64,000 bases of DNA from Acerihabitans arboris (GTDB lineage Bacteria; Pseudomonadota; Gammaproteobacteria; Enterobacterales; Enterobacteriaceae). Position 1 is the stretch's first letter, and each line of letters begins with the position of its first letter. A program made the translations under genes and the position numbers. Positions 26,261-37,196 of the stretch are shown piece by piece. The notes under the pieces were generated by a model. The model saw nothing but the letters and a program-made list of their open reading frames with translations. It searched no databases and was not told the DNA's origin. The stretch is from positions 62,001 to 126,000 of the forward strand of contig NZ_WUBS01000012.1 in NCBI RefSeq assembly GCF_010131535.1. Reading direction: 5' to 3'.

Positions 26261-28813
26261 TTGTACTTCTATATCGAGACATTGAAACAGAGACTGGACG
26301 CGATCAACCAATTACGGGTGGATCGGGCTTTGGCGGCCATGGGGCCGGCCTTTCAGCAAGTCTACAGTCTGCTGCCAACCTTATTACATTATCATCATCC
26401 AATGCTTCCGGGTTACCTAGAAGGTAACGTTCCGTGCGGCGTTTGCTTCTACACGTCCGATGACAGCCAGGCCGCCATGATTGCCGACATCGAGCGGCAA
26501 TCCGCGCAGCCGATGGTGACGCCCGCCAGCGGCGAACGGCCGATCACCGGGGTCTACTCCATGGGCAGCACCTCGTCCATCGGGCAGAACGCCAACTCCG
26601 ATCTCGATATCTGGGTCTGTCATCAGTCCTGGCTGGATAACGAAGAACGTTACCAGCTGCAGCGTAAATGCGCGCTGCTGGAAAAATGGGCGGGCGCCAA
26701 AGGCGTGGACGTCAACTTCTTCCTGATCGATGAAAACCGCTTCCGCCATAACGAAAGCGGCAGCCTCGGCGATGAGGACTGCGGTTCCACCCAGCATATC
26801 CTGCTGCTGGATGAATTCTACCGCACCGCGGTCCGCATGGCCGGCAAACGCATTTTGTGGAACATGGTGCCGGGCGACGAAGAAGATCACTATGACGAAT
26901 ACGTCATGTCGCTGTACGCCCGCGGCGCGCTGACGCCCAACGAATGGCTCGATCTGGGCGGCCTGGGCACGCTGTCCGCCGAAGAGTATTTCGGCGCCAG
27001 CCTGTGGCAACTGTATAAAAGCATCGACTCGCCCTATAAAGCGGTGCTCAAGACCCTGCTGCTGGAAGCCTATTCCTGGGAATATCCCCATACCCAGCTG
27101 CTGGCCATGACCATCAAGCAGCATTTGCACGACGGCGAGATCGTTTCCTACGGTCTTGATCCCTACTGCATGATGCTCGAACGCGTTACCCATTACCTGA
27201 CCCAGATTAACGACACCACCCGGCTCGATCTGGTGCGGCGCTGCTTTTACCTGAAAGTGTGCGAGAAACTATCCCTGACGCCTGAAAGCGTGGTCTGGCG
27301 CAGGGAGATCCTTAGCCAGCAGGTTAAGGAGTGGGGCTGGGACGAAGCGCGCCTGAGCATGCTCGACGACCGCGCCAACTGGAAAATCGGCCAGGTGCGC
27401 GAAGCGCATAACGAATTGCTCGACGCCATGATGCAAAGCTACCGTAACCTGATTCGCTTTGCGCGCCGCAATAACCTGAGCGTCAGCGCCAGCCCGCAGG
27501 ATATCGGCGTGTTGACCCGTAAACTCTACGCGGCGTTTGAAGCGCTGCCGGGCAAGGTGACGCTGATTAACCCGCAGATCTCGCCCGACCTGTCCGAACC
27601 GAACCTCACTTTTATCCATGTGCCGCAGGGCCGGGCCAACCGGGCCGGCTGGTATCTGTATAACCAGTCGCCGTCGATGGAATTTATCATCAGCCATCAG
27701 CCGCTGGAATATAACCGCTACCTGAACAAGCTGGTGGCCTGGGCGTGGTTTAACGGCCTGCTGACCGAAAAGACCCAGTTGCATATCAAGGGCAGCGATC
27801 TGTGCGATCTGCCCCGGCTGCAGGAACTGGTGGCGGATGTCTCGCGCAATTTTCCGCTGCGGGTGCCCGCGCCGACGCCCAAGGCGCTGTATAGCCCTTG
27901 CGAAATCCGTCACCTGGCGATCATCGTCAACCTTGAACACGATCCGACCGCCGTATTCCGCAACCAGGTGGTGCATTTTGATTTCCGCAAGCTGGACGTG
28001 TTCAGCTTCGGCCAGCAGCAGGAGTGCCTGGTGGGCAGTATCGACCTGCTGTACCGCAACTCGTGGAATGAAGTGCGTACCCTGCATTTCAACGGCGAGC
28101 AGGCGGTATTGGAAGCGCTGAAAACCATCCTCGGCAAGATGCATCAGGATGCCGCGCCGCCCGATACGGTGGAGGTGTTCTGCTACAGCCAGCATCTGCG
28201 CGGCCTGATCCGTACCCGGGTGCAACAGCTGGTGGCGGATTGCATCGAGCTGCGCCTTTCCAGCACCCGCCAGGATCCGGCGCGCTTTAAAGCGGTCCGG
28301 GTGGCCGGCCAGACCTGGGGACTGTTTTTTGAACGCCTGAGCGTCTCGGTGCAAAAACTGGAAAACGCCATCGAATTTTACGGCGCCATTTCCAACAACA
28401 AGCTGCACGGGCTGTCGATCCAGATGGAAACGGAAAAAATTCATTTACCGCCGGTGGTGGATGGGTTTGCCAGCGAAGGCATTATCCAGTTCTTTTTTGA
28501 AGACAGCGCCGACGATCAGGGCTTTAATATTTATATCCTCGATGAGACCAATCGGGTCGAGGCCTATCATCATTGCGAGGGCAGCAAGGAAGAGCTGGTG
28601 CGCGATGTGAGCCGATTTTATTCGTCGTCCCATGACCGCTTTACCTATGGCTCCAGCTTTATCAACTTCAACCTGCCGCAGTTTTACCAGATCGTGCAGC
28701 TGGACGGCCGCATCCAGGTGGTGCCGTTTCGCAACAGCGTCCTGTCCCATTTATGCGCGCCCGCCTATGATCATGACACCTCGCCGCTGCAGCAGCAGGC
28801 CAGGTTAAACTAG
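26261..28813 (+). CDS. cyaA: Class I adenylate cyclase
   Basis: The 850-residue product starts at TTG, as E. coli cyaA does ([20 protein letters not shown]). The N-terminal catalytic half is highly conserved ([44 protein letters not shown]), as is the C-terminal regulatory half that senses PTS enzyme IIA-Glc ([40 protein letters not shown]). It makes cAMP for CRP. The weak TTG start limits expression. Downstream is lptM with no cyaY between. Confidence 0.98.
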   Translation: MYFYIETLKQRLDAINQLRVDRALAAMGPAFQQVYSLLPTLLHYHHPMLPGYLEGNVPCGVCFYTSDDSQAAMIADIERQSAQPMVTPASGERPITGVYSMGSTSSIGQNANSDLDIWVCHQSWLDNEERYQLQRKCALLEKWAGAKGVDVNFFLIDENRFRHNESGSLGDEDCGSTQHILLLDEFYRTAVRMAGKRILWNMVPGDEEDHYDEYVMSLYARGALTPNEWLDLGGLGTLSAEEYFGASLWQLYKSIDSPYKAVLKTLLLEAYSWEYPHTQLLAMTIKQHLHDGEIVSYGLDPYCMMLERVTHYLTQINDTTRLDLVRRCFYLKVCEKLSLTPESVVWRREILSQQVKEWGWDEARLSMLDDRANWKIGQVREAHNELLDAMMQSYRNLIRFARRNNLSVSASPQDIGVLTRKLYAAFEALPGKVTLINPQISPDLSEPNLTFIHVPQGRANRAGWYLYNQSPSMEFIISHQPLEYNRYLNKLVAWAWFNGLLTEKTQLHIKGSDLCDLPRLQELVADVSRNFPLRVPAPTPKALYSPCEIRHLAIIVNLEHDPTAVFRNQVVHFDFRKLDVFSFGQQQECLVGSIDLLYRNSWNEVRTLHFNGEQAVLEALKTILGKMHQDAAPPDTVEVFCYSQHLRGLIRTRVQQLVADCIELRLSSTRQDPARFKAVRVAGQTWGLFFERLSVSVQKLENAIEFYGAISNNKLHGLSIQMETEKIHLPPVVDGFASEGIIQFFFEDSADDQGFNIYILDETNRVEAYHHCEGSKEELVRDVSRFYSSSHDRFTYGSSFINFNLPQFYQIVQLDGRIQVVPFRNSVLSHLCAPAYDHDTSPLQQQARLN

Positions 28814-28954
28814 CCGCGGCCACTGTTTAGCGTGCGCATTTTCCCTCGCCGACCCGTGGCGCCCGGCAGTGCCGGCATTCGATTCCTATTGCTTTTCAGC
28901 ATCTAACTGCGATTATAGTTAGCCTGAAAGCATGAATAACAGGTAGCTAACCGC

Positions 28955-29164
28955 ATGAAAAACCCTTTACGCCTTGTTGTGCTGGCGTTTTTAGTTCTGG
29001 GATTGAACGGGTGTGGGCTAAAAGGTCCGCTGTATTACCCGCCGGCTGACAAAGCCGCCGCGAAACCCAAGCCTAAGCTCACCACAACGTCGGCGCAGAC
29101 GCCGGCGCAAACCGCAAATCCAGGCAGTGGCGCCTCATCGCCGTCCGCGACGGTGCAACCGTAA
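28955..29164 (+). CDS. lptM: LptM (YifL) small lipoprotein
   Basis: The 69-residue product has a lipoprotein signal peptide with lipobox LNGC (Cys20), then GLKGPLYYPP and a Pro/Lys/Thr/Ala-rich tail. LptM assists oxidative maturation of the LptD/LptE LPS translocon in the outer membrane. It is directly upstream of dapF, as in E. coli. Confidence 0.93.
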   Translation: MKNPLRLVVLAFLVLGLNGCGLKGPLYYPPADKAAAKPKPKLTTTSAQTPAQTANPGSGASSPSATVQP

Positions 29165-29233
29165 CCGCGATACAGTCGCATCGGCCTTAGAGACGCGCTA
29201 TGCTGCGCGTAGGATTACTCAGCGGAGTGAATT

Positions 29234-30058
29234 ATGCAGTTTTCCAAAATGCACGGTCTGGGAAACGACTTTATGGTCGTGGATGCCGTGACGCAAAACG
29301 TCTACTTTTCGCCGGAGCTGATCCGTCGCCTGGCGGACCGGCATTATGGCGTCGGGTTTGACCAACTGTTGGTGGTGGAGCCTCCCTACGACCCGGAACT
29401 GGATTTTCACTACCGCATATTTAACGCCGACGGCAGTGAAGTGGCGCAGTGCGGCAACGGCGCGCGGTGTTTTGCCCGTTTTGTGCGGATGAAAAGTTTA
29501 ACCAACAAACGTGAAATACACGTCAGTACCCAAACCGGCCGTATGATATTAACCATTACCGACGATGAGCTGGTAAGGGTCAATATGGGTGAGCCGAATT
29601 TCGATCCGCAGACGGTGCCTTTCCGCGCCACCAAGGCCGAAAAGACCTATATCATGCGGGTGGCGGAACAGACCGTGCTGTGCGGCGTGGTGTCCATGGG
29701 CAATCCCCACTGCGTGATAACGGTGGATGATGTCGACTCCGCGCCGGTGGGGACGCTGGGGCCGGTGATGGAAAATCACGAACGTTTCCCTGAACGGGCG
29801 AATATCGGCTTTATGCAGGTGGTCGACCCGCAGCATATCCGCCTGAGGGTCTACGAGCGCGGCGCCGGCGAAACCCAGGCCTGCGGCAGCGGCGCCTGCG
29901 CGGCGGTGGCGGTCGGCATCCAGCAGGCGCGGCTGGCGGAGCGCGTCAGCGTCGATTTGCCGGGCGGCACGTTGGACATCAGTTGGAAAGGGCCGGGTAA
30001 TCCACTGTATATGACCGGGCCGGCAACCCACATCTATGACGGATTTATACATCTATGA
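29234..30058 (+). CDS. dapF: Diaminopimelate epimerase
   Basis: The 274-residue product has the two catalytic cysteines in their motifs: Cys73 ([11 protein letters not shown]) and the second in [12 protein letters not shown] near residue 217. It interconverts LL- and meso-diaminopimelate for peptidoglycan and lysine. It heads a tightly packed operon: its stop overlaps the next start (ATGA). Confidence 0.97.
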   Translation: MQFSKMHGLGNDFMVVDAVTQNVYFSPELIRRLADRHYGVGFDQLLVVEPPYDPELDFHYRIFNADGSEVAQCGNGARCFARFVRMKSLTNKREIHVSTQTGRMILTITDDELVRVNMGEPNFDPQTVPFRATKAEKTYIMRVAEQTVLCGVVSMGNPHCVITVDDVDSAPVGTLGPVMENHERFPERANIGFMQVVDPQHIRLRVYERGAGETQACGSGACAAVAVGIQQARLAERVSVDLPGGTLDISWKGPGNPLYMTGPATHIYDGFIHL

Positions 30059-30759
30059 AGCATCTCGGGGAGCAACTGGAGACGGCGGCGCGGCTTGACG
30101 ACAGCACGGTGGCGCAATTTCTGCTGGAAAACCCGGATTTCTTTATCCGCAATGCCTGCCAGGTCGAGCAAATGCGCGTGCCCCACGTCAACCGGGGCAG
30201 CGTCTCGTTGCTGGAATGGCAACTGGCCCGCCAGCGCAATCATATCCGGCTGTTGGAGGAAGAAATTACCCTGTTGATGGAACAGGCGACCGCCAACGAG
30301 CGGCTGTTTAATCGCCTGCTGCATTTACAATCCGATCTGGCGGCCGCCGACAGCCTGCTGGATATGCTAAACCGCCTGCAGCGCTGGGCGCGCGGCCTGG
30401 GCTTGTCCGGGGCGCATGTTAGGCTGTTCACCGATAAATGGTATATCGGCGCCCCGTCGGATTTTACCCATCTGGGCATTTCCCGCACCGCGTTTGAGCC
30501 CTTGCGCATCCAGCGTCTGGGGCAGGGCAATCACTATTTGGGCGGCCTGAACGGCCCCGAATTGCTGCAACTGTTGCCCCAGGCCAGGCAGGTCGGCTCG
30601 GTGGCGATTTCCCTAATGGGGGAAAAAGGCGATTTGGGCGTGCTGACCTTCACCAGCCGCGACAGCCAGCATTACCAGCCCGGCATGGGCACGGTGCTGC
30701 TGCAGCAGTTGGCCATCCTGCTGCCCGGCCTGATTGACCGCTGGGTCGGACGCTCATGA
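30055..30759 (+). CDS. yigA: DUF484 family protein YigA
   Basis: The 234-residue product is a DUF484 protein: [40 protein letters not shown] and a GAF-like C-terminal half ([20 protein letters not shown]). The function is unknown. It is always linked to xerC in enterobacteria, and it overlaps both dapF and xerC by ATGA here. Confidence 0.92.
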   Translation: MKHLGEQLETAARLDDSTVAQFLLENPDFFIRNACQVEQMRVPHVNRGSVSLLEWQLARQRNHIRLLEEEITLLMEQATANERLFNRLLHLQSDLAAADSLLDMLNRLQRWARGLGLSGAHVRLFTDKWYIGAPSDFTHLGISRTAFEPLRIQRLGQGNHYLGGLNGPELLQLLPQARQVGSVAISLMGEKGDLGVLTFTSRDSQHYQPGMGTVLLQQLAILLPGLIDRWVGRS

Positions 30760-31667
30760 CAATCCTGGACTCGCCGTTGCGCCCGGAGGTGGATGCGTTC
30801 TTGCGCTACCTGCGGGTGGAGCGGCAGCTCAGCCCGCTGACCCAATCCAGTTATGACCACCAGTTAACCGCCCTGATAGCGATAGCCGACGAACTGGGGC
30901 TGGCCGCCTGGCGCGATCTGGACGTAACCCATGTCCGCTCGATGACCACGCGCAGCAAACGACGTGGACTGCAGGCCGCCAGCCTGGCGCTGCGGCTGTC
31001 GGCGCTGCGCAGTTTCCTCGACTGGCTGGTCGGTCGCGGCGAACTGAAAGCCAATCCGGCCAAAGGCGTTTCGGCGCCGCGCAGCGGCCGCCATCTGCCG
31101 AAAAACATGGACGTGGATGAAGTGAACCGGCTGCTGGATATCAATACCGACGATCCGCTGGCGGTACGGGACCGCGCCATGCTGGAACTGATGTACGGCG
31201 ACGGACTGCGTCTGGCTGAGCTGGTCAACCTGGACCGCGGCCATATCGACCTGGCGGCCGGCGAAGTCTGGGTGGTGGGCAAGGGCAACAAGGAACGCAA
31301 GCTGCCCCTGGGCAAAACCGCCACCGCCTGGCTTGAGCACTGGCTGGCGCTGCGTTCCCTGTTCGCCCCCGAGGATAACGCGGTGTTTGTCGCCAGGACC
31401 GGTAAGCGCATTTCCATGCGCAACGTGCAAAAGCGCTTTGCCGAGTGGGGCGTCAAGCAAGGGCTTGAGAGCCACGTCCATCCGCATAAGCTGCGCCATT
31501 CGTTTGCCACCCATATGCTGGAGTCCAGCGGCAACCTGCGCGCGGTACAGGAACTGCTCGGCCACGCCAATTTATCCACCACCCAGATCTATACCCATCT
31601 TGATTTCCAGCACCTGGCATTGGTTTACGATGCGGCGCATCCACGAGCCAAACGAGGGAAGACCTGA
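30756..31667 (+). CDS. xerC: Tyrosine recombinase XerC
   Basis: The 303-residue product has an N-terminal SAM-like core-binding domain ([20 protein letters not shown]) and the catalytic domain with [16 protein letters not shown] and nucleophile Tyr279 (TQIYTHLDF). XerC with XerD resolves chromosome dimers at dif with FtsK. It is coupled to yigA upstream and overlaps yigB by one base. Confidence 0.97.
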   Translation: MTILDSPLRPEVDAFLRYLRVERQLSPLTQSSYDHQLTALIAIADELGLAAWRDLDVTHVRSMTTRSKRRGLQAASLALRLSALRSFLDWLVGRGELKANPAKGVSAPRSGRHLPKNMDVDEVNRLLDINTDDPLAVRDRAMLELMYGDGLRLAELVNLDRGHIDLAAGEVWVVGKGNKERKLPLGKTATAWLEHWLALRSLFAPEDNAVFVARTGKRISMRNVQKRFAEWGVKQGLESHVHPHKLRHSFATHMLESSGNLRAVQELLGHANLSTTQIYTHLDFQHLALVYDAAHPRAKRGKT

Positions 31668-32383
31668 TGCATTTTTATCGTCCCCTGCGCGCGCTGCGCG
31701 CATTAACCTTCGATTTAGACGACACCCTGTACGATAACCGTCCGGTTATCGCCCGTACCGAGCGTGAGTCGGTGCTTTTCCTGCAACGTTATCATCCGGC
31801 GTTGAAAGATCTCGACGCCGGTCATTTCCAGCGCCTCAGGGCCGAACTGCGCCGGCGCGAACCGGAAATCTACCATGACGTGAGCCAATGGCGCTGGCGC
31901 GCGGTCGAACTGGCCATGCTTAACCAGGGACTGGATATCGGCGTGGCGCGGGCCGGCGCCGACGCCTTTATGGCGAGTTTTGCCCGCTGGCGCAGCGATA
32001 TCAACGTGCCCGACGCCACCCACCGGACCCTGAGCGCCTTGGCCGAGCGCTGGCCGCTGGTGGCCATTACCAACGGCAATGCCTCCCCCGAGGCCTGCGG
32101 ACTGGGCGGATATTTTACCTTTGTGCTGCGCGCCGGCCCCGACGGACGCGCCAAACCTTTCCGGGACATGTATCATATAGCGGCGGAAAAGTTGGGATTG
32201 CCGCCGCAAAGCATCCTGCATGTGGGCGACGATTTAACCGCCGACGTAACCGGCGCCATCAGCTCCGGCATGCAGGCCTGCTGGGTAAACGACCGCGGCG
32301 GCAATTTTTTCCAGGCCCCGGATGCCCGTTTGTTGCCTCATATTGAAATTTCGCAGTTGGCATCCCTGACAGCCTTGTTATAA
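31667..32383 (+). CDS. yigB: HAD-superfamily phosphatase YigB
   Basis: The 238-residue product has HAD motif I ([11 protein letters not shown], Asp16 and Asp18), motif II (VAITNGNAS) and motifs III/IV ([31 protein letters not shown]). E. coli YigB dephosphorylates FMN and the riboflavin precursor ARP-phosphate. It starts on the last base of xerC. Confidence 0.95.
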   Translation: MHFYRPLRALRALTFDLDDTLYDNRPVIARTERESVLFLQRYHPALKDLDAGHFQRLRAELRRREPEIYHDVSQWRWRAVELAMLNQGLDIGVARAGADAFMASFARWRSDINVPDATHRTLSALAERWPLVAITNGNASPEACGLGGYFTFVLRAGPDGRAKPFRDMYHIAAEKLGLPPQSILHVGDDLTADVTGAISSGMQACWVNDRGGNFFQAPDARLLPHIEISQLASLTALL

Positions 32384-32411
32384 TCCCCAATATGTCTGTA
32401 TAAATAACCAG
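32357..32411 (+). promoter_or_regulatory. uvrD promoter with LexA box
   Basis: TTGGCA (32357-32362) and TATAAT (32379-32384) form a -35/-10 pair with a 16-base spacer at the end of yigB. Just downstream, CTGTATAAATAACCAG (32396-32411) fits the CTG-N10-CAG SOS box, in the same place as the E. coli uvrD box. LexA bound here would block transcription, so uvrD is expected to be SOS-inducible. Confidence 0.85.
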
Positions 32412-32466
32412 TACCTTAACGCTGTCGCCCCGCACGACATCTTAACGTCTTAAAAAAAGGCCATCT

Positions 32467-34629
32467 ATGGACGTCTCAGATCTGCTTAACAGCCTGAATG
32501 ACAAACAGCGCGAAGCCGTTGCGGCGCCGCGCGGCAACCTGCTGGTCCTGGCCGGCGCGGGCAGCGGCAAAACGCGGGTACTGGTGCACCGTATCGCCTG
32601 GCTGCTGTCGGTGGAAAACTGCTCGCCTTATTCCATCCTGTCGGTGACCTTTACCAACAAGGCGGCGGCGGAAATGCGCCACCGCATCGAGCATCTGATC
32701 GGCACCGCCCAGGGCGGCATGTGGATCGGCACCTTCCACGGGCTGGCGCACCGCCTGCTGCGCGCCCACCATATGGACGCCAATCTGCCGCAGGATTTCC
32801 AGATCCTCGACAGCGAAGATCAGCTGCGGCTGCTCAGGCGCATTATCCGCGCGCTTAATATCGACGAGAAGCAGTGGCCGCCGCGCCAGGCCATGTGGTA
32901 CATCGGCGGCAAAAAGGACGAAGGCCTGCGCCCGCAGCATGTGGAAAGCTATGGCAATCCGGTGGAGGCCACCTGGCTGCGCATCTACCAGGCCTACCAG
33001 GAAGCCTGCGATCGCGCGGGCCTGGTGGATTTTGCCGAACTGCTGCTGCGCGCCCACGAGCTGTGGCTGAATAAGCCCCATATCCTGCAACACTACCGCG
33101 AGCGTTTCAGCAATATCCTGGTGGACGAATTCCAGGATACCAACCGCATCCAGTATGCCTGGATCAGGCTGCTGGCCGGCGATAGCGGCAACGTGATGAT
33201 CGTCGGCGACGACGATCAGTCGATCTACGGCTGGCGTGGCGCGCAGGTGGAGAATATCCAGCGCTTCCTGGACGATTTCCCCGGCGCCCACACCGTGCGC
33301 CTGGAGCAGAACTACCGCTCCACCAGCAATATCCTGAAGGCGGCCAATGCCCTGATCGCCCATAACGGCGGCCGGCTGGGGAAAAATCTCTGGACCGAGG
33401 ACGCCGAGGGTGAGCCGATTTCGGTCTACTGCGCGTTTAACGAGCTGGACGAGGCGCGTTTTGTGGTCAACCGCATTCGCACCTGGCAGGAAACGGGAGG
33501 GGCGCTCTGCGATAGCGCCATCCTGTACCGCAGCAACGCCCAATCCCGCGTGCTGGAGGAGGCGCTGTTGCAAAATGCCATGCCTTACCGCATTTACGGC
33601 GGCCAGCGCTTCTTTGAACGCCAGGAAATCAAGGACGCACTGGCGTACCTGCGCCTGATCGCCAACCGTAATGACGACGCGGCGTTCGAGCGCGTGGTCA
33701 ATACCCCGACGCGGGGCATCGGCGACCGTACGCTGGACGTGGTGCGCCAGGCCGCCCGCGATCGGCAGTTAACCCTATGGCAGGCTGTCCGGGCGCTGTT
33801 GCAGGAACGGGTGTTGGCCGGGCGCGCCGCGTCGGCCATGCAGCGTTTTATCGAACTGGTGGACGCCCTGGCGGAAGAAACCGTCGACCTGCCGCTGCAC
33901 GTGCAAACCGACCGGGTGATCAAGAACTCGGGCCTGTGGATCATGTATGAACAGGAGAAGGGCGAGAAAGGGCAGGCGCGCATCGAAAACCTGGAGGAAC
34001 TGGTCACCGCCACGCGGCAATACAGTTACCAGGACGAAGACCAGGATTTGATGCCGCTGCAGGCGTTCTTGTCCCATGCCGCGCTGGAGGCGGGGGAAGG
34101 ACAGGCCCATGCCAACCAGGACGCGGTGCAGCTGATGACCCTGCATTCCGCCAAAGGCCTGGAATTCCGCCAGGTGTTTATCGTCGGCATGGAAGAGGGC
34201 ATGTTTCCCAGCCAAATGTCGCTGGACGAAGGCGGCCGGCTTGAGGAAGAGCGCCGCCTGGCTTACGTGGGCGTGACCCGCGCGATGGAAAAACTGACCA
34301 TTACCTATGCCGAAACCCGCCGTCTGTACGGTAAAGAGGCGTTTCACCGCCCCTCGCGTTTTGTCGGCGAGCTGCCCGAGGAGTGCATAGAGGAAGTGCG
34401 GCTGCGCGCCAGCGTCACTCGTCCGGCCAACCATCAGCGCATGGGCGCGCCGCTGAGTGAGAACGACAGCGGTTTTACGCTGGGGCAGCGGGTGCGCCAT
34501 CCGAAGTTCGGCGAAGGCACGGTGGTAAACCTCGAGGGCAGCGGCGAGCACAGCCGGCTGCAGATTGCTTTCCAGGGCCAGGGCATTAAGTGGCTGGTGG
34601 CGGCTTATGCCCGCCTGGAGACGGTGTGA
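32467..34629 (+). CDS. uvrD: DNA helicase II
   Basis: The 720-residue product is an SF1A 3'-5' helicase. It has Walker A GAGSGKT (30-36), DEFQDTN (220-226), GDDDQSIYGWRG, motif IV-VI blocks (TLHSAKGLEF, VGVTRAMEKL), and a C-terminal KFGEGTVVNLEG Tudor-like domain. It removes UvrC-incised and MutH-nicked strands in excision and mismatch repair. Confidence 0.98.
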   Translation: MDVSDLLNSLNDKQREAVAAPRGNLLVLAGAGSGKTRVLVHRIAWLLSVENCSPYSILSVTFTNKAAAEMRHRIEHLIGTAQGGMWIGTFHGLAHRLLRAHHMDANLPQDFQILDSEDQLRLLRRIIRALNIDEKQWPPRQAMWYIGGKKDEGLRPQHVESYGNPVEATWLRIYQAYQEACDRAGLVDFAELLLRAHELWLNKPHILQHYRERFSNILVDEFQDTNRIQYAWIRLLAGDSGNVMIVGDDDQSIYGWRGAQVENIQRFLDDFPGAHTVRLEQNYRSTSNILKAANALIAHNGGRLGKNLWTEDAEGEPISVYCAFNELDEARFVVNRIRTWQETGGALCDSAILYRSNAQSRVLEEALLQNAMPYRIYGGQRFFERQEIKDALAYLRLIANRNDDAAFERVVNTPTRGIGDRTLDVVRQAARDRQLTLWQAVRALLQERVLAGRAASAMQRFIELVDALAEETVDLPLHVQTDRVIKNSGLWIMYEQEKGEKGQARIENLEELVTATRQYSYQDEDQDLMPLQAFLSHAALEAGEGQAHANQDAVQLMTLHSAKGLEFRQVFIVGMEEGMFPSQMSLDEGGRLEEERRLAYVGVTRAMEKLTITYAETRRLYGKEAFHRPSRFVGELPEECIEEVRLRASVTRPANHQRMGAPLSENDSGFTLGQRVRHPKFGEGTVVNLEGSGEHSRLQIAFQGQGIKWLVAAYARLETV

Positions 34630-34724
34630 TCCTCCCGGTTTTGGCGAACCGGGCCGTTTACGCCCGGTTACTCATTAAATCAACCGATCGTACGCGAAAT
34701 ATACAGCTTAACGCCGCTTGTGTA

Positions 34725-34754
34725 TTGACAGACTTTTTCATCTCGGCGTAACAT
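34725..34754 (+). promoter_or_regulatory. Probable corA promoter
   Basis: TTGACA (34725-34730) and TAACAT (34749-34754) with an 18-base spacer lie between uvrD and corA. They would give a corA leader of roughly 245 bases containing the leader ORF and hairpin listed separately. Confidence 0.6.
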
Positions 34755-34785
34755 GCGCGCACTATTATGGTTAGAGGATCACGCC

Positions 34786-34842
34786 TTGGACGCCCCCAGT
34801 AGATACTGGCTCGATAATCTGTTTATCAGGTACCCCCACTAA
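34786..34842 (+). CDS. Candidate corA leader peptide (18 codons)
   Basis: TTG at 34786 is preceded by AGAGGA at seven bases and opens an 18-codon frame (LDAPSRYWLDNLFIRYPH) ending TAA at 34840-34842. The stop lies inside the upstream arm of a strong hairpin (34836-34872). The layout matches leader-peptide control of corA described in Salmonella (corL), where leader translation controls Rho access. The homology is by position and layout, not by remembered sequence. An 11-codon ATG frame at 34767 overlaps it in another phase and is the alternative. Confidence 0.55.
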   Translation: MDAPSRYWLDNLFIRYPH

Positions 34843-34872
34843 GGCTATCCCTATTGCTGATAGCCTCAGTGG
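34836..34872 (+). promoter_or_regulatory. Hairpin in the corA leader
   Basis: CCACTAAGGCTATC (34836-34849) pairs with GATAGCCTCAGTGG (34859-34872): a 14-bp stem with a single mismatch and a nine-base loop. It includes the leader-peptide stop codon, so a terminating ribosome would melt its left arm. No T-run follows, arguing against an intrinsic terminator. Confidence 0.65.
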
Positions 34873-35006
34873 TTGTCAGCGACCCGCGTTTATGTGTCGC
34901 TCAGAGTCGGATCTCGATGGTCTGAAACTTGCCGGTGACATCCTCACCCCCGGTTTCTGCTTTCTAATGCGTTTCCCGATTGTCACCGCTAAGGAAGCTA
35001 TGGCGT

Positions 35007-35957
35007 ATGCTTAACGCGTTTAAATTGGATCACAATCGCTTGTCCCGCCTCGAGCTGGATGAAGCCGACAGGTTAGCCGATTCCGTCTGGGTAGATTTAA
35101 TCGAGCCCGGCGACGATGAACGAAATCGGGTGCAGGACGAACTGGGCCAGAGCCTGGCGACCCGGCTGGATCTGGAGGACATCGAAGCGTCGGCGCGTTT
35201 TTTCGAAGACGAAGACGGGTTGCATATCCACTCCTTCTTTTTTTATGAAGACGCCGAAGATCACGCCGGCAACGCCACCGTGGCGTTCACCATCCGCGAC
35301 GGGCGCCTTTATACCCTGCGCGAGCGCGAGCTGCCCGCGTTCCGGCTTTACCGCATGCGCGCCCGCAGCCAGCGGCTTACCGACGGCAACGCCTACGAGC
35401 TGCTGCTGGATTTATTCGAAACCAAAATCGAACAGCTGGCCGATGAGATTGAAAATATCTACAGCGACCTGGAAGCGTTGAGCCTGGTGATTATGGAAGG
35501 GCACCAGGGCGACGAGTATGACGAGGCGCTCTCCACCCTGGCGGAGCTGGAAGACGTCGGCTGGAAGGTGCGCCTGTGCCTGATGGATACCCAGCGCGCG
35601 CTCAACTTCCTGGTGCGCAAGGCGCGGCTGCCCTCGGGACAGCTGGAGCAGGCGCGGGAAATCCTGCGTGATATCGAATCCCTGCTGCCCCATAACGAGT
35701 CGCTGTTCCAGAAGGTCAACTTCCTGATGCAGGCGGCGATGGGTTTTATCAATATCGAGCAAAACCGCATCATCAAAATCTTCTCGGTGGTCTCGGTGGT
35801 GTTCCTGCCCCCGACCCTGGTGGCTTCCAGCTACGGCATGAATTTTAACTTTATGCCGGAGCTGAAATGGTCGTTTGGTTATCCCGGCGCCATCGGGCTG
35901 ATGATCCTGGCGGGACTGGCGCCCTATCTGTACTTTAAGCGTAAGAACTGGCTGTAG
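35007..35957 (+). CDS. corA: Magnesium/nickel/cobalt transporter CorA
   Basis: The 316-residue product, the same length as E. coli CorA, starts at ATG 35007 ([12 protein letters not shown]). It has the long cytoplasmic funnel domain and two C-terminal membrane segments with the GMN selectivity motif at residues 277-279 (SSYGMNFNF), ending [10 protein letters not shown]. The upstream GTG at 34980 only adds an unsupported extension. It is the main constitutive Mg2+ channel. Confidence 0.98.
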   Translation: MLNAFKLDHNRLSRLELDEADRLADSVWVDLIEPGDDERNRVQDELGQSLATRLDLEDIEASARFFEDEDGLHIHSFFFYEDAEDHAGNATVAFTIRDGRLYTLRERELPAFRLYRMRARSQRLTDGNAYELLLDLFETKIEQLADEIENIYSDLEALSLVIMEGHQGDEYDEALSTLAELEDVGWKVRLCLMDTQRALNFLVRKARLPSGQLEQAREILRDIESLLPHNESLFQKVNFLMQAAMGFINIEQNRIIKIFSVVSVVFLPPTLVASSYGMNFNFMPELKWSFGYPGAIGLMILAGLAPYLYFKRKNWL

Positions 35958-36143
35958 CGCGATGCGCCGGCCGGGCCGCGGCGCGGGCCTGTAATAGGCT
36001 AAGCCTCGCCCGACCGGGCGAAGAGCAATTAGGGTATTATTGTACGATAAATGATTGCCCCACCCGGCGAATATGATAAAACAGGGTGCCTGGCTAAAAC
36101 ATCTCGCTTTAGCATACCCTGATTAACGTTGCGAACGTTGCCG

Positions 36144-37196
36144 ATGAAACATTTGCCGCTTACCGCCCAATGGGCCGTGTTACTGTTTTGCTCGCTGGCC
36201 GTTGGATTTACCCTGCAATATTACCATTTCCCGGCCGCCCTGCTGATAGGCCCGATGCTGATCGGCGTAATCATGGCGCTTAGCGGCGCCGCCATTGATA
36301 TCCCCCCGCGCATTTTTATCGGCTGCCAGTCGGTCCTCGGCTGCATGATTGCCCTGACTCTCTCACCCTCTATCCTCAACGTCCTGATATCCGACTGGCC
36401 GATGGTGCTGGTGGTGCTGGTCATGACCCTGCTGGCCAGCGGCCTGTCGGGCTGGCTGCTGGTCAGGTTCAGCAGCTTGCCGGGACCCACCGGAGCCTGG
36501 GGTTCCTCGCCCGGCGGCGCGTCGGCGATGGTGGCGATGGCGGGTGAGTTCGGCGCGGATGTGCGGCTGGTGGCGTTTATGCAATATCTGCGCGTGCTGT
36601 TCGTCGCGGCGGCGGCGGCCCTGGTGGCGCATATCAGTTTGGCCGACCAGGGCGAGCCGGCGGCCGTGGAGTGGTTTCCCGCGCTGGATTACCGTTTTGC
36701 CGCCACCCTGGTTATTGGGGTCGCCGGCGCCTGGCTGGGGCGAAAACTGCATATTCCCGCCGGCGCGCTGCTGATCCCGATGCTGGCCGGCGCCGCCCTG
36801 CATATCACCGGCACGCTGACGATACAGGTGCCGCAATGGCTGCTGGCCCTGGCCTACGCGTTTATCGGCTGGAGCGTCGGGCTGCGTTTTACCCCGGCCA
36901 TCGTGATGCTGGCGTTGAAAACGCTGCCGCAGATGGTGGCGTCCATCGTGGGGCTCATTCTGCTGTGCGGCCTGATGGCCTGGGTGTTGACACTGCTGCT
37001 GCCGGTGGATCTGCTGACCGCCTATCTCGCCACCAGCCCCGGCGGGCTGGATACGATGGCGATTATTGCCGCGGGCAGCCACGCCGATATCGGCTTCGTC
37101 ATGGCGATGCAAAGCCTGCGGCTGTTTTCGATTTTATTGATTGGCCCGGCCATGGCGCGTTTTATCTCACGCCATGCGGTGCCGCGCATGACGTAA
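36144..37196 (+). CDS. AbrB-family (duplicated) inner-membrane protein
   Basis: The 350-residue product is a multi-spanning membrane protein with two homologous halves, each with an L-x-G-P/P-x-L-A-G motif (ALLIGPMLIGVIMALSGAAI; ALLIPMLAGAALHITGTLTI) and ASPGGASAMV / ATSPGGLDTMAII turns. This is the AbrB (YbgN/GntP-unrelated) family, often mis-annotated as ammonia monooxygenase. Its function is unknown, possibly transport or regulation. ATG 36144 is preferred to TTG 36129. Its 3' end overlaps the converging rarD by 30 bases. It is not part of the E. coli corA-rarD interval. Confidence 0.85.
   Translation: MKHLPLTAQWAVLLFCSLAVGFTLQYYHFPAALLIGPMLIGVIMALSGAAIDIPPRIFIGCQSVLGCMIALTLSPSILNVLISDWPMVLVVLVMTLLASGLSGWLLVRFSSLPGPTGAWGSSPGGASAMVAMAGEFGADVRLVAFMQYLRVLFVAAAAALVAHISLADQGEPAAVEWFPALDYRFAATLVIGVAGAWLGRKLHIPAGALLIPMLAGAALHITGTLTIQVPQWLLALAYAFIGWSVGLRFTPAIVMLALKTLPQMVASIVGLILLCGLMAWVLTLLLPVDLLTAYLATSPGGLDTMAIIAAGSHADIGFVMAMQSLRLFSILLIGPAMARFISRHAVPRMT

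Noticed and set aside
36006-36021. TCGCCC/GGGCGA hairpin after corA as a terminator
   Set aside because: No T-run on either side; left uncalled.
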